The translations under genes were made by a program, and so were the position numbers. From Chlamydiales bacterium (GTDB taxonomy: Bacteria > Chlamydiota > Chlamydiia > Chlamydiales > Simkaniaceae): a stretch of DNA of 64,000 nt. The notes below the pieces were generated by a model. The model was given only the letters and a program-made list of their open reading frames with translations, had not been told where the DNA came from and made no database searches. Positions 1 through 8,678 of the stretch are shown here, piece after piece. The stretch is taken from the NCBI GenBank assembly GCA_024233395.1, contig JACKPR010000002.1, positions 620,001 through 684,000 on the forward strand. Reading direction: 5' to 3'. The first letter of the stretch is position 1, and each line of letters opens with the position of its first letter.

Positions 1-507
1 GTGGGTTTTGGGACTTTCTACTTCTGCGAGTTTGGTAATCCCTTCTTTGATTTTTGTGATTTCTTGTAGTTGGACGTTTTGCCCTTGAATCGCCTTTTCG
101 AACTGAGCAATCTTATCCTTATACTGTGAAAGGGCTGTTGTTGTATCATTTGCATGAGAGCTGAGCTGTCGGATGTCGGTTACAATTTTTTCTTGTTTTT
201 TCGAAACTTGCTGAAGCTTTTTCTCTAAGTTTTGAAGTTCTTGAACAAATGAATCGAGTTTTCCTGATTTTAGCTCAGCCACTTGCTGTCTTAGGGAAGC
301 AATTGTCTGTTCCTGATCGATCAATTTTCCTTCGATCACATGATGTTCAATTTCATATGTATTGAGTTCATGCTTGATATCTTCCACTTCTGTACGGACT
401 TTATGAAGACTTAGCTCCATTTGATGTTTTTCTCCTTTTGAGGAGCTCATCGACCCACATCCAGCCAGAAAAATTGTAGGGAGGAGGAAAAGACAATATT
501 TTTTCAT
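1..507 (-). CDS. Coiled-coil lipoprotein after pal (3' end outside window)
   Basis: The reading frame begins directly after the pal stop codon and runs off the left edge, so only the first 169 residues are visible. It opens with a lipoprotein signal (MKKYCLFLL..., lipobox LAGC with Cys at residue 17). A long charged, Gln/Lys/Glu-rich stretch with heptad-like spacing follows, predicted to be coiled coil. Its position as the last gene of the tol-pal operon suggests either a CpoB/YbgF-like partner of Tol-Pal or the LysM/invasin-repeat lipoprotein that follows pal in Chlamydia trachomatis (CT601). The C-terminal part that would decide is missing. The frame is absent from simple complete-ORF lists because it is truncated. 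Confidence 0.75.
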   Translation of the reverse strand, partial: MKKYCLFLLPTIFLAGCGSMSSSKGEKHQMELSLHKVRTEVEDIKHELNTYEIEHHVIEGKLIDQEQTIASLRQQVAELKSGKLDSFVQELQNLEKKLQQVSKKQEKIVTDIRQLSSHANDTTTALSQYKDKIAQFEKAIQGQNVQLQEITKIKEGITKLAEVESPKTH

Positions 508-1194
508 TTAGGAACCCTTTTTTTCAAAGATCTTAAATTCTACACGACGATTTTTTGCCCAGACCTCCGAGGTATGTCCGAGTTCTGCTGGCATTTCTTT
601 TCCAAAGGAAATGGTATAAATATGATTTGGATTTACTCCCCGTTTAACTAACAGGGTTCGAATGGTATTTGCGCGACGAGTTCCTAAGGCGAGGTTATAG
701 GCTTCTGAGGCTCTTTCGTCGCAATGACCTGCAACAAAGATATAAATGTTAGAATGTTTCTTCATATATTCAGCAATATCAGCAACGTTCTTGTAGTCGT
801 CTTTTGTTTTGAGAGTGTGTTCATCGGTATTGAAATAGAGGTTTTGAAAAAGATCAGCTAAATGAGAAGTAGGGGTGACAAAGTGATCGATACTTGGAAT
901 ACTGCTTCCAATAGCTCCTGGTACCTCTTTAGGCTGTGGAATGCTATGGTCTGCAAATTGAGTTTTAAGATCCTCATCTTTTAGTGGGACGTATTCTTCT
1001 TCTTGGGGTCCAACAAATTCCTCTTCAGATTCAATCATCCGTGAATCGGCATCCTGTTTCCAAAGAAGTTGTCCTTTTCGGTGAAGATAACGCCCCATTG
1101 TTTTCGTATCTTCCCAAACGGTATTTGAATTGCTTTGGCATCCTGTGAATAGGATTGCGGCTGATAGCGCAAATGCCCAAGGTAATTTCTTCAT
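508..1194 (-). CDS. pal: Peptidoglycan-associated lipoprotein Pal
   Basis: Outer-membrane lipoprotein that anchors the envelope to peptidoglycan and binds TolB. The start at 1194 (MKKLPWAF...) is preferred because its ATG overlaps the tolB stop as ATGA; an in-frame upstream start would add eight residues before the signal peptide. The lipobox is FTGC with Cys at residue 19. The C-terminal OmpA-like domain (about residues 120-225) contains the family signature around VAGHCDERASEAYN and LGTRRANTIRTLLVKRG. It is the fifth gene of the tolQ-tolR-tolA-like-tolB-pal operon. Chlamydiae make only division-linked peptidoglycan, so Pal here probably serves constriction; that part is inference. Confidence 0.95.
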   Translation of the reverse strand: MKKLPWAFALSAAILFTGCQSNSNTVWEDTKTMGRYLHRKGQLLWKQDADSRMIESEEEFVGPQEEEYVPLKDEDLKTQFADHSIPQPKEVPGAIGSSIPSIDHFVTPTSHLADLFQNLYFNTDEHTLKTKDDYKNVADIAEYMKKHSNIYIFVAGHCDERASEAYNLALGTRRANTIRTLLVKRGVNPNHIYTISFGKEMPAELGHTSEVWAKNRRVEFKIFEKKGS

Positions 1195-2483
1195 AAAGGC
1201 CCTCTCGTTGGTTCCCATGCGGGGTAATGTTTTTTTCCAGGTCCAGTTGTTATTTGCATGACTTCTTTTTGTTTCAAATTCACTATAAACAATTCTGAAG
1301 AAGAAGGGTCTACAGTATTATAAATAAGGTGAAGACTATTCGGTGCCCACGATGGGTTTTCTTTGTGACTACCCCCAGTGGTCAACTGGATCTCTTCTTT
1401 CGTCAGAAAGTCATATACCATGATTTGCCTGGTCCCGTCAATCATAGCACTATAAGCTAATTTTGTTCCATCAGGAGACCAGCAGGGGCAAGTATTATGA
1501 CGATATTTTTTTGTAATACATAAGGGATTGGGAGTTATTTCCTTCCCAGGATAGGGGGTGTCAATAATATAAATGCGCGGCGTTCCATTCTTGTCAGATA
1601 CAAAAGCAATTTTTTTCCCATCAGGCCGAAATGTAGGAGATGCTTGTACAGATTTAGGGTAAGAGTAGGCTTGAATGGGTTTTCCCATGAGCCCATGAGA
1701 TTTACTAAACAGCTGCACAAACAAGTCGGCTCTTCCACTAGCATCGGAGATAAAGGCGATCATATCTCCTCTTTTTGATATGGCAGGCAATAATTGATTT
1801 CCTCTTAAAGGAACAAGAGGGGTTCCTTGTTCATCTTTGAAAGATCCCAAATAGATTTTTGGTTGTCCATTTTTATAGTTGACATAGAGAAATTTATTTT
1901 CAGTAAAGGAGCCATGTGTAGGGAAAAATACAGGAGTAATGCAGTAACTATTTTCTCTAGTCACCTGTTTTTTATTTTCACCATCATAATCGATTTCCCA
2001 AATTTCAGATTTGTATTCATGGCCTCGTGGTGTTCTTTCTGGAAACTGAATCGAAAAAAGGATTTTTGAATGAGCAATCCCCCTTGTTCCAGTCATCATT
2101 AATGTTAAGTCATCCGAAAATTGATGGATAAGACGGCGGTCATTAGAAAGGTTTCCTGTGAGAAGATAAGGGCCTAGGGTTTTTGTAATTCCACCTCGCG
2201 TTAGAGCAATTAATGCTGAGAGTTCTTTTCCAGTAATATCAACATTGATTTTAAAATCATGCCCTCCCTCTTTTTCAACATGACAACTTCCATTGTTGTT
2301 GATATCAAAAACTAAAGTAGAACGGAGGGATTCCAAGTAATCTTCAGAAAAACTTGGAGAGGTAAAAGGGGAAATATAGACAGAAGATAAAAAATGGCGT
2401 GTAGAAAGGGGAATAATCATTTCTTTTTCTTCTGCATGAAGAAAAGAGAAAAATAAAAATAAAAGAAGCAATCTATGTTTCAT
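1191..2483 (-). CDS. tolB: Tol-Pal system beta-propeller protein TolB
   Basis: Periplasmic beta-propeller protein of the Tol-Pal trans-envelope complex, bridging the inner-membrane TolQRA-type motor and Pal. At 430 residues it matches the family length. A signal peptide (MKHRLLLLFLFFSFLHA) is followed by an N-terminal alpha/beta domain. At least four PD40-type propeller repeats follow, with signatures such as FRPDGKKIAFVSDKNG, WSPDGTKLAYSA and WAPNSLHLIYN in the C-terminal half. The start overlaps the preceding TolA-like gene by 11 nt and the stop overlaps pal as ATGA, showing tight translational coupling. Confidence 0.96.
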   Translation of the reverse strand: MKHRLLLLFLFFSFLHAEEKEMIIPLSTRHFLSSVYISPFTSPSFSEDYLESLRSTLVFDINNNGSCHVEKEGGHDFKINVDITGKELSALIALTRGGITKTLGPYLLTGNLSNDRRLIHQFSDDLTLMMTGTRGIAHSKILFSIQFPERTPRGHEYKSEIWEIDYDGENKKQVTRENSYCITPVFFPTHGSFTENKFLYVNYKNGQPKIYLGSFKDEQGTPLVPLRGNQLLPAISKRGDMIAFISDASGRADLFVQLFSKSHGLMGKPIQAYSYPKSVQASPTFRPDGKKIAFVSDKNGTPRIYIIDTPYPGKEITPNPLCITKKYRHNTCPCWSPDGTKLAYSAMIDGTRQIMVYDFLTKEEIQLTTGGSHKENPSWAPNSLHLIYNTVDPSSSELFIVNLKQKEVMQITTGPGKKHYPAWEPTRGPL

Positions 2484-3183
2484 TACAGAATGTCAATGTA
2501 AATGTATGTTCTCGTTCATTTTTAAAGTCCTCGCTAAAAGGGGGGAGAATCACTTTAGGAAGGTTGAGTTCTAAATATTTCTGATTTTTCAGAGAAGCCG
2601 TATGAATGACTCTAATTTTTAAGACTCTCCCATTATTATGGACCGTTAATTCCAATTTTACATCGCCATACTCTGGAAGTTCAAGCTCTTCTTTTAGAGT
2701 TTGCGCTAAAAGAGTAAAATAATCTGATGTTTCGGGTTCTTCAGTTTGATCGATTTGTAGGGATTGAATATTTTTTGGGAAAGTTAATAGATTCTTTTGC
2801 TCGGGAGAAGTTGTTGGTTCAATTTTTTTTAAAGAGTCATTAAGTTCTTTTAAAATTTCATTTTTTTTTGATGTCGAATTTGGTTTAGGTTTTTCAATTT
2901 TTTTAGAGAGTTGAGATTTTTGAACTTTTTTTGAACTCGAAGATGTTTCTGTCCGAGTGGTTACTTTTGGTTTCGGAGAAGGGCGGGGAACAAAGGTATG
3001 AACAACAATCGATTTCTTTGGAGGAGGAGGATGTTTTTCATTTTTAAAGTTGAAAAAGAAAAAAAAGAGATGAACAGCAACAACAGATCCTGTTAATAAA
3101 GCGAGCCTTCGATTCTTAAATAGATACTTGTTCCACTTGAAATTTGGAGTTTTGGCAGCGTCGTCTTTTCTCAAAATTTTCAT
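2473..3183 (-). CDS. TolA/TonB-like energy transducer
   Basis: Predicted periplasm-spanning link of the Tol motor, occupying the tolA position as CT598 does in C. trachomatis. From the chosen ATG at 3183 the protein has 236 residues. A basic N-terminus is followed by one transmembrane helix (about residues 27-46, LLTGSVVAVHLFFFFF), a Pro-rich HPPPP segment, a Lys/Ser-rich extended region and a C-terminal TonB/TolA-like fold (YGDVKLELTVHNNGRVLKIR). A TTG at 3264 would add 27 residues, but they lie wholly inside a palindromic repeat. The ATG at 3183 follows a GAGAGAGA stretch. The first roughly 16 codons still overlap the repeat described at 3122-3286. Confidence 0.8.
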   Translation of the reverse strand: MKILRKDDAAKTPNFKWNKYLFKNRRLALLTGSVVAVHLFFFFFNFKNEKHPPPPKKSIVVHTFVPRPSPKPKVTTRTETSSSSKKVQKSQLSKKIEKPKPNSTSKKNEILKELNDSLKKIEPTTSPEQKNLLTFPKNIQSLQIDQTEEPETSDYFTLLAQTLKEELELPEYGDVKLELTVHNNGRVLKIRVIHTASLKNQKYLELNLPKVILPPFSEDFKNEREHTFTLTFCNET

Positions 3184-3286
3184 TCTCTCTCTCGTCTTGC
3201 CTCTCGGCAATGGCCGCTCGCTCCGAATAAAAGTTTTGAGGAGCTTGCTTGCCAAATTCTCCAAGTTTCAAATATCACAAGTATAT
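3122..3286. repeat. Long palindromic repeat, family copy P1
   Basis: Imperfect palindrome of about 165 bp. Outer arms are 3122-3157 and 3250-3286, inner arms 3170-3185 and 3225-3240 (14 of 16 bases pair), and the centre is the hairpin TTGCC-TCTC-GGCAA at 3197-3210. Read on the minus strand, the inner segments are clearly similar to copies P2 (32713-32876) and P3 (53146-53310), both around GGAGC and around GAGGCAAG...GAGAGAGAAT. It separates tolR from the TolA-like gene and extends into the 5' coding region of the latter. Confidence 0.8.
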
Positions 3287-3293
3287 TCATGGC

Positions 3294-3719
3294 TTACCCG
3301 GGCTGAAGGATGACATCTAAGGATTCAAATCCGACTTCTTCTGCTACATTTTTGACCGATTGATACGTTCCAAAAAACGCTTCTCTATCATGAAAGATTT
3401 GAGGTGAGGCTGTTGGGTTTACATAATGAAATTGGGTGAGCGCTTTTTTCAATTCATCCAGGGTTAAAGGGACCCCATTGAGCCAAATGGTATTGTCTTT
3501 ATAGACATAAATTTTAAGCTCATTGTTTTCTTGAAATGAGATCATATCAGCTTTTTTTTCTGAAGTTGCATGAGCGAGTTGTATCCGATCGATTTCAACT
3601 AAAGGGGCAACTAAAATAAACATAATCAGCACAACAAAGACAACATCTATCAGAGGGGTAAGGTTGACATTTGCATCATCGTCATTTTCAGAATTGAGAA
3701 GAGAAAGAGAACGTTTCAT
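3294..3719 (-). CDS. tolR: ExbD/TolR family proton-channel subunit
   Basis: Inner-membrane subunit that pairs with TolQ to convert proton-motive force into movement of the TolA-like transducer. The 141-residue protein has a short acidic cytoplasmic N-terminus and one transmembrane helix at about residues 20-42. That helix carries the family's conserved aspartate in NLTPLIDVVFVVLIMFIL. A periplasmic domain follows, ending in ESLDVILQPG. Gene order after tolQ supports TolR rather than a TonB-dedicated ExbD; the families are hard to separate by sequence alone. Confidence 0.9.
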   Translation of the reverse strand: MKRSLSLLNSENDDDANVNLTPLIDVVFVVLIMFILVAPLVEIDRIQLAHATSEKKADMISFQENNELKIYVYKDNTIWLNGVPLTLDELKKALTQFHYVNPTASPQIFHDREAFFGTYQSVKNVAEEVGFESLDVILQPG

Positions 3720-3762
3720 GAATCTATCCGGGAAAAGTGTTTATTTAATTTCTTGAGCAGGT

Positions 3763-4455
3763 TCATGGCGTAATGTCCACTTTTCGATACTGGAGTTCTA
3801 TTGTCGATAAGAGGAAATGGCTAAAATCAATCATTTCAATGGTAAAGTTCTTGCTTAAACTTTTTAAGTAGTTGTTTCCAACAAGAGCAGGAATAGCAAT
3901 CAGAAGTCCTAAAACGGTTGTGGTAAGCGCTGTTGATAATCCTCCAAGAATCACAGTATTCGATGTGACAGAGTGCCCCGCTTGAAGTTCGCCAAAAGCA
4001 ATTAATATTCCCCAAACAGTTCCTAAAAGGCCCAAAAAAGGCGCTAGAGCAACTGTCGTTGATAGGATAAAAAGGTTTTTTTCAATTTTACCTTTGAGTT
4101 TTGCAATGGTTGTATGCATGTGAGAATCGAGAAAATCGATGTCTGCTTTAGATAAATAGTTTTGGTTTTGATCGACAAAGTAATGATTCTTATCAAGAAC
4201 AACAAGGGCTTGTTCTTTGAGACCATTATATAAAACGCTAAAAGGGTTTTCAGATTTTGATGAGAGTTTTAAGAGTTCCTCTTTATGAAGAATGGCTAAC
4301 TTTTTAAATCGTTTTGCTGAAGCGCGTACTTTTTTAATCATCAAGAATTTTTGGATAAGAAAAACCCATGAGCCACAAGAAAGAAGAAAAAGTGCAAAAA
4401 AAATCAATTTTCCAAAGAAGTCAGCTTGTGCATAAGCTTGAAAAAATGTTCCCAT
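3763..4455 (-). CDS. tolQ: MotA/TolQ/ExbB proton-channel protein
   Basis: First gene of the Tol operon, 230 residues. Three transmembrane helices are visible: near the N-terminus (GKLIFFALFLLSCGSWVFL), and two in the C-terminal half (STTVALAPFLGLLGTVWGI and GLSTALTTTVLGLLIAIPAL). The latter carry the Gly/Thr-rich channel motifs typical of TolQ/ExbB. The large loop between helices 1 and 2 would be cytoplasmic. It is divergent from tatD across a 116-bp promoter region. Confidence 0.93.
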   Translation of the reverse strand: MGTFFQAYAQADFFGKLIFFALFLLSCGSWVFLIQKFLMIKKVRASAKRFKKLAILHKEELLKLSSKSENPFSVLYNGLKEQALVVLDKNHYFVDQNQNYLSKADIDFLDSHMHTTIAKLKGKIEKNLFILSTTVALAPFLGLLGTVWGILIAFGELQAGHSVTSNTVILGGLSTALTTTVLGLLIAIPALVGNNYLKSLSKNFTIEMIDFSHFLLSTIELQYRKVDITP

Positions 4456-4504
4456 AAATGTTCCTTATTTACATCTAGCAATGTGATACGCGAGAAAAAG
4501 CTAT

Positions 4505-4533
4505 TTGTCAAGGAAAGCGGTATTGTTTAAAAT
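4505..4533 (+). promoter_or_regulatory. Sigma-66/70-type promoter for tatD
   Basis: TTGTCA (4505-4510) is separated by exactly 17 bp from TAAAAT (4528-4533), 38 bp before the tatD start codon. Only the sequence match supports it. Confidence 0.55.
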
Positions 4534-4571
4534 ATACCTAACTATTTAAACACAATCAAAAGTTAAAACCT

Positions 4572-5339
4572 ATGTTTACGGATTCACATGCACATCTAAC
4601 TTGTGATCCAGTTTTTAATGAGCTGGATGAAATTTTAAAGCGAGCAAAAGAAAAAAAAATCGATCAGATTTTTAATATTTGCATTGATAAAATTTCGTTG
4701 CAGCGGGGACTTGAACTTGCAGAAAAAGAAAAGTGGATTCACAACGTTGGAGCAACAACACCTCACGATGTAGAAAGAGAAGGAGGTCTTTATTTCCCTT
4801 TGTTTGAAGAAGCTGCAAAGCAGGGAAAACTTGTTGCGATTGGAGAAACGGGACTTGATTATCATTATGAACATTCCCCAAAAGAAATGCAGAAAACCTT
4901 TTTGGCTCGCTATCTAAACCTTGCTGAGGAGTGTCTTCTTCCTGTGGTTATTCATTGCCGCGATGCTTTTGAAGATCTCTATTCGATTGCTCAAGAAAAC
5001 TTCCCTAAAGGTCAAGCGGTTTTACATTGTTTCACGGGAACGATGAAAGAAGCTGAAAAAGCTTTAGAAAGAAATTGGATGATTTCTTTTAGCGGTATTA
5101 TTACATTCAAGCGTTCTGAAGAACTTCGTGCGATTGCAAAAGAAATACCTATTAACCACATTCTCATTGAAACAGATACTCCCTATCTAGCTCCTCAGTC
5201 GATGCGGGGAAAAAGAAATGAGCCGAGCTTTATTCATGAAACGGCTCAGACAATTGCCAATGTCAAGGGAATCCCGTTAGAAGAAGTGGCTCAAATGACA
5301 TCCAAAAATGCAAAGCGCTTTTTCAATCTAGATCTATGA
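4572..5339 (+). CDS. tatD: TatD family metal-dependent DNase
   Basis: Cytoplasmic TIM-barrel hydrolase of the TatD/YabD family, 255 residues, the usual size. The metal-binding set is complete: DSHAHL near the N-terminus (HxH), GETGLDY (Glu), VIHCRDAF (His), VLHCFTGT (His) and IETDTPYLAP (Asp). Its neighbours tolQ on one side and sdhCAB on the other match the C. trachomatis CT593-CT596 neighbourhood, apart from dsbD, which is not seen here. The likely substrate is DNA or damaged DNA ends; the family assignment is secure and the cellular role is less so. Confidence 0.95.
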   Translation: MFTDSHAHLTCDPVFNELDEILKRAKEKKIDQIFNICIDKISLQRGLELAEKEKWIHNVGATTPHDVEREGGLYFPLFEEAAKQGKLVAIGETGLDYHYEHSPKEMQKTFLARYLNLAEECLLPVVIHCRDAFEDLYSIAQENFPKGQAVLHCFTGTMKEAEKALERNWMISFSGIITFKRSEELRAIAKEIPINHILIETDTPYLAPQSMRGKRNEPSFIHETAQTIANVKGIPLEEVAQMTSKNAKRFFNLDL

Positions 5340-5344
5340 ACCTA

Positions 5345-5674
5345 TCATAATTTGTACCGGATCCATTCAATGTGTTTTTCTGATAGGCAATAATAGGTTG
5401 TAAGTCCGATAAAAACCATGGTTCGTGATTTAAAAGAGAGGTATCCTTGAAGTTTTGCCAAAGCTGGGGCCCATATCACTTGGCACCAGAGGTATCCGGA
5501 GACAGTTGCAGCAATCAGTTTCAGTTGCGGCTTTTCGGAATCTTGTAGTTTAAAACGCTTCACTTCCAAAAAGACGTTGTTAACAACCGGGATCAAACAG
5601 AAAATCATTTCCGTTCGGCTTTCGGGTTCTACATTATGGATATATTGCTCTGCTAGCCTTAAAGGATTGATCAT
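5345..5674 (-). CDS. Small hypothetical protein
   Basis: 109 residues that I do not recognise. The N-terminal half is polar (MINPLRLAEQYIHNVEPESR). The C-terminal half is moderately hydrophobic (AATVSGYLWCQVIWAPALAK and SRTMVFIGLTTYYCL), compatible with one or two weak membrane segments. The gene lies convergent to tatD with a 5-bp gap and divergent from sdhC, in a region otherwise filled by conserved genes. Lack of coding overlap on the other strand supports it being real. Confidence 0.55.
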   Translation of the reverse strand: MINPLRLAEQYIHNVEPESRTEMIFCLIPVVNNVFLEVKRFKLQDSEKPQLKLIAATVSGYLWCQVIWAPALAKLQGYLSFKSRTMVFIGLTTYYCLSEKHIEWIRYKL

Positions 5675-5735
5675 GTCTAAAAAAATACCATGAAAGTGAA
5701 TTTTTTTCTTTTTAAATTTTAAAAAGATCAGTTTA

Positions 5736-6752
5736 ATGCATTTTATGAGTACAAATGTAGCGCTCCTTTCTCGTCCCTTTGCAATGAGAAGAATTCATTC
5801 TCTTTTTGGATTGTGGATTGTGATCTTTTTAATAGAACATATGTTAACGAATTCTCAAGCTGCCCTTCTCATTGGAGAAAATGGGGAAGGGTTTATTCGG
5901 GCTGTTAATTTTATCAAAAATCTTCCCTATCTCCATGTTATTGAGATCGTATTGATTGGTGTTCCCATATTATATCATATGATTTGGGGAATAGCTTATG
6001 CTTTAACAGCAAAAAAGAACTCATTTCCCTCATCTCAGAATAAGCCTGTTTTGACCAAGTTTGGTAGAAATCATGCTTATTCATGGCAACGGATAACCTC
6101 CTGGATTTTGCTTGTTGGAATTATTGCTCACGTTGGGTACATGCGCTTTTATATGTATCCTATATCTGTCGATACAGGAAAAGATTCGGCATATTTTGTT
6201 CGGATTTCAATGGATCCTGGTCTTTATACAGTGAGCGATCGTTTGAATGTCAAACTCTATAACAAACAAGCGATCGAAGAAGTTAAACAACATGTCGAGA
6301 GTCAAGATCAGGAACTGAAAATGCTTTCCTCTGATTTCGAAAAACTCCAAGAAAGTCCTCCTCCCTATCTTTATCAAAAGAATATTGATCAGTTGATGAA
6401 TCGCTATCAAAACCTTGAAGATCAAAAGGCTTATTTACAGGGACTGGAAAAACGAAAAATTTCAGGAAACGAAGTCATTGCTGAAGCGAATAATTTTGGA
6501 ACAGCAACACTTCTAATTGTTCGAGATTCCTTCAAAAGTATTTTTAAATCGATCCTTTATACAATTTTTGTTCTAGCAGCTGTTTTTCATGCCTTTAATG
6601 GCCTTTGGACATTTATGATTACCTGGGGAATTATTCTAAAAACGCGCACACAATCGCGTGCTGTAAATTGGTGCATAACAATAATGGTCATTGTTGGGTT
6701 TTTGGGCCTCGCTTCGATTTGGGGAACCTATTACTTAAATTTAAGGAATTAA
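5736..6752 (+). CDS. sdhC: Succinate dehydrogenase membrane cytochrome b subunit
   Basis: Membrane anchor of succinate:quinone oxidoreductase, of the single-subunit b558 type. It is recognised from its position directly before sdhA and from helix histidines likely to ligate haem (RRIHSLFGLW, LIEHMLTN, LYHMIWG, VGIIAHVGYM, VFHAFNGLW). Five hydrophobic segments are seen. At 338 residues it carries a long hydrophilic insertion (about residues 150-250) between helices, with a Gln/Glu/Lys-rich coiled-coil-like part. The stop codon is 1 nt before sdhA. An alternative start lies three codons downstream at 5745. Confidence 0.9.
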   Translation: MHFMSTNVALLSRPFAMRRIHSLFGLWIVIFLIEHMLTNSQAALLIGENGEGFIRAVNFIKNLPYLHVIEIVLIGVPILYHMIWGIAYALTAKKNSFPSSQNKPVLTKFGRNHAYSWQRITSWILLVGIIAHVGYMRFYMYPISVDTGKDSAYFVRISMDPGLYTVSDRLNVKLYNKQAIEEVKQHVESQDQELKMLSSDFEKLQESPPPYLYQKNIDQLMNRYQNLEDQKAYLQGLEKRKISGNEVIAEANNFGTATLLIVRDSFKSIFKSILYTIFVLAAVFHAFNGLWTFMITWGIILKTRTQSRAVNWCITIMVIVGFLGLASIWGTYYLNLRN

Positions 6753-6753
6753 A

Positions 6754-8640
6754 ATGAAAAAGAAAGAAGTCATCGTTGTTGGTGGAGGTTTGGCGGGACT
6801 TTCTGCAGCGATGCGCCTTGCAGAAAATGGGTGCTTTGTCAAAATTATTTCTGTGACACAAGCAAAGCGTTCCCATTCAGTTTGTGCTCAAGGGGGAATT
6901 AATGCTGCAGTCAATACCAAAGGGGAAGAAGATTCTCCAATCATTCATACTTATGATACGATTAAAGGAGGAGATTTTTTAGGTCAGCAAGCTCCAATAT
7001 TGGAAATGTGTTTAACCGCTCCTCTTATCATTGAAATGATGGATCGATTTGGATGTACTTTCAATCGAACACCTGAAGGACTCATAGACTTTCGTCGATT
7101 TGGAGGGACACTTTATAATCGAACAGCTTTTTGTGGAGCTTCGACAGGGCAACAACTTCTCTATTCCTTAGATGAACAGGTCAGGCGTCATGAAGCAAAA
7201 GGGAAAATTGAAAAATTTGAGCACCATGAATTCTTACGATTGATTCAAGATAAAGAAGGAATTGCTCGTGGGATTGTGATGATGGATCTCTTTAATCTTA
7301 AGCTTGATGTTTTGAAAGCGGATGCTGTGATTATTGCTTCAGGGGGACCTGGAATGATTTTCAAGAGATCAACAAACTCTACTTTTTGTACCGGTGCTGC
7401 TAATGGAAGGCTTTACATGCAAGGGATGAAGTATGCAAATGGTGAGTTTATACAAATTCATCCCACTGCGATTCCTGGAAGTGATAAACTTCGACTAATG
7501 TCAGAATCCATCCGTGGCGAAGGGGGACGTATTTGGGTCTATGGTGATTCTTCTAAATCAATTGAAACACCTGAAGGTAAAATGATTCCCTGTGGAGAAA
7601 CAGGAAAACCTTGGTATTTCTTAGAAGAACTCTACCCTGCTTTTGGAAATCTTGTACCACGAGATATTGGTGCACGAGAAATTCTTAGAGTCATAGAATT
7701 AGGTTTAGGAATTCATGGGCGGGATGAAGTTTTTCTCGATGTGACCCATTTACCTGAACAAACAGTTCATAAATTAGAATCTGTCCTTCAAATCTATCAA
7801 AAATTTACAGGGGAAAATCCTCGGAAAGTTCCGATGAGAATTGCTCCAGCAGTTCATTATTCCATGGGAGGTGCTTGGGTCGATTGGCCAGCTGCAGATG
7901 CTCCAGATCGGTGGGAACGTTTTAGACAGATGTCGAATCTTCAAGGGTGTTTTGTTGCAGGTGAGGCTGACTATCAATATCATGGAGCTAATCGTTTAGG
8001 TGCAAATTCACTTCTTTCAAGTATCTTTGGAGGTTTGGTTTGTGGGGTGGAGGTTCCCCATTATATCGATACTTTATCCGAATCCTATGACAAGGTTGGA
8101 GAGGCCCCATTTAAAGAAGCTCTTGAGAAAGAAGAAAGCTTTAAGAAGGAATTGTTGGGGCGCAATGGAAAAGAAAATGTCCATAAGCTTCATGAAGAAA
8201 TGGCTCATTACATGATTCGAAATGTCACTGTAAAGCGGAATAACAAAGATTTAGAAGCAACGCTTAATAAAATCAAAGAGATTCGAGAAAGATATAAAAA
8301 TATCTCTCTAGATGACAAGGAAAGTCGTTTGAATCAGACCTATATCTTTGCTAATCAATTCCGTTCAATGTTAGAGCTTGCCTTAGTCATTACAAAAGGA
8401 GCCCTTCTTCGAAATGAGTTCCGAGGCTCCCACTATAAGCCTGAGTTTCCAGAAAGAGATGACAAAAATTGGATGAAAACAACAATTGCTACCTATGATT
8501 CAAAGAGTGATGAGCCGCAAATTACTTACGAACCCATTGACACGCCCTACCTAAAACCGATACAAAGAGATTATACCAAGGCTAAGAGGATTAGGCCTAA
8601 GCTGGAGAATATTCCGACGAATATCCAATTGCCCATATAA
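6754..8640 (+). CDS. sdhA: Succinate dehydrogenase flavoprotein subunit
   Basis: Catalytic flavoprotein oxidising succinate to fumarate, 628 residues. The FAD-binding motif VVGGGLAGLSAAMRLAENG is N-terminal. The covalent-FAD region is represented by KRSHSVCAQGGINAA, and substrate-site motifs appear as QIHPTAIPG, RIAPAVHYSMGGAWVD and GANRLGANSLLSSIFGG. The protein is longer than the proteobacterial SdhA core and resembles the Bacillus/Bacteroidetes/chlamydial b558-linked type. It is the middle gene of the sdhCAB operon. Confidence 0.97.
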   Translation: MKKKEVIVVGGGLAGLSAAMRLAENGCFVKIISVTQAKRSHSVCAQGGINAAVNTKGEEDSPIIHTYDTIKGGDFLGQQAPILEMCLTAPLIIEMMDRFGCTFNRTPEGLIDFRRFGGTLYNRTAFCGASTGQQLLYSLDEQVRRHEAKGKIEKFEHHEFLRLIQDKEGIARGIVMMDLFNLKLDVLKADAVIIASGGPGMIFKRSTNSTFCTGAANGRLYMQGMKYANGEFIQIHPTAIPGSDKLRLMSESIRGEGGRIWVYGDSSKSIETPEGKMIPCGETGKPWYFLEELYPAFGNLVPRDIGAREILRVIELGLGIHGRDEVFLDVTHLPEQTVHKLESVLQIYQKFTGENPRKVPMRIAPAVHYSMGGAWVDWPAADAPDRWERFRQMSNLQGCFVAGEADYQYHGANRLGANSLLSSIFGGLVCGVEVPHYIDTLSESYDKVGEAPFKEALEKEESFKKELLGRNGKENVHKLHEEMAHYMIRNVTVKRNNKDLEATLNKIKEIRERYKNISLDDKESRLNQTYIFANQFRSMLELALVITKGALLRNEFRGSHYKPEFPERDDKNWMKTTIATYDSKSDEPQITYEPIDTPYLKPIQRDYTKAKRIRPKLENIPTNIQLPI

Positions 8641-8678
8641 TAACTCACCTTACGCAAACAGAGTGAGAGGAGAACCTG

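Noticed and set aside
3184..3264. TTG start for the TolA-like protein
   Set aside because: The 27 added residues come only from the palindromic repeat and precede a usual short cytoplasmic N-terminus.
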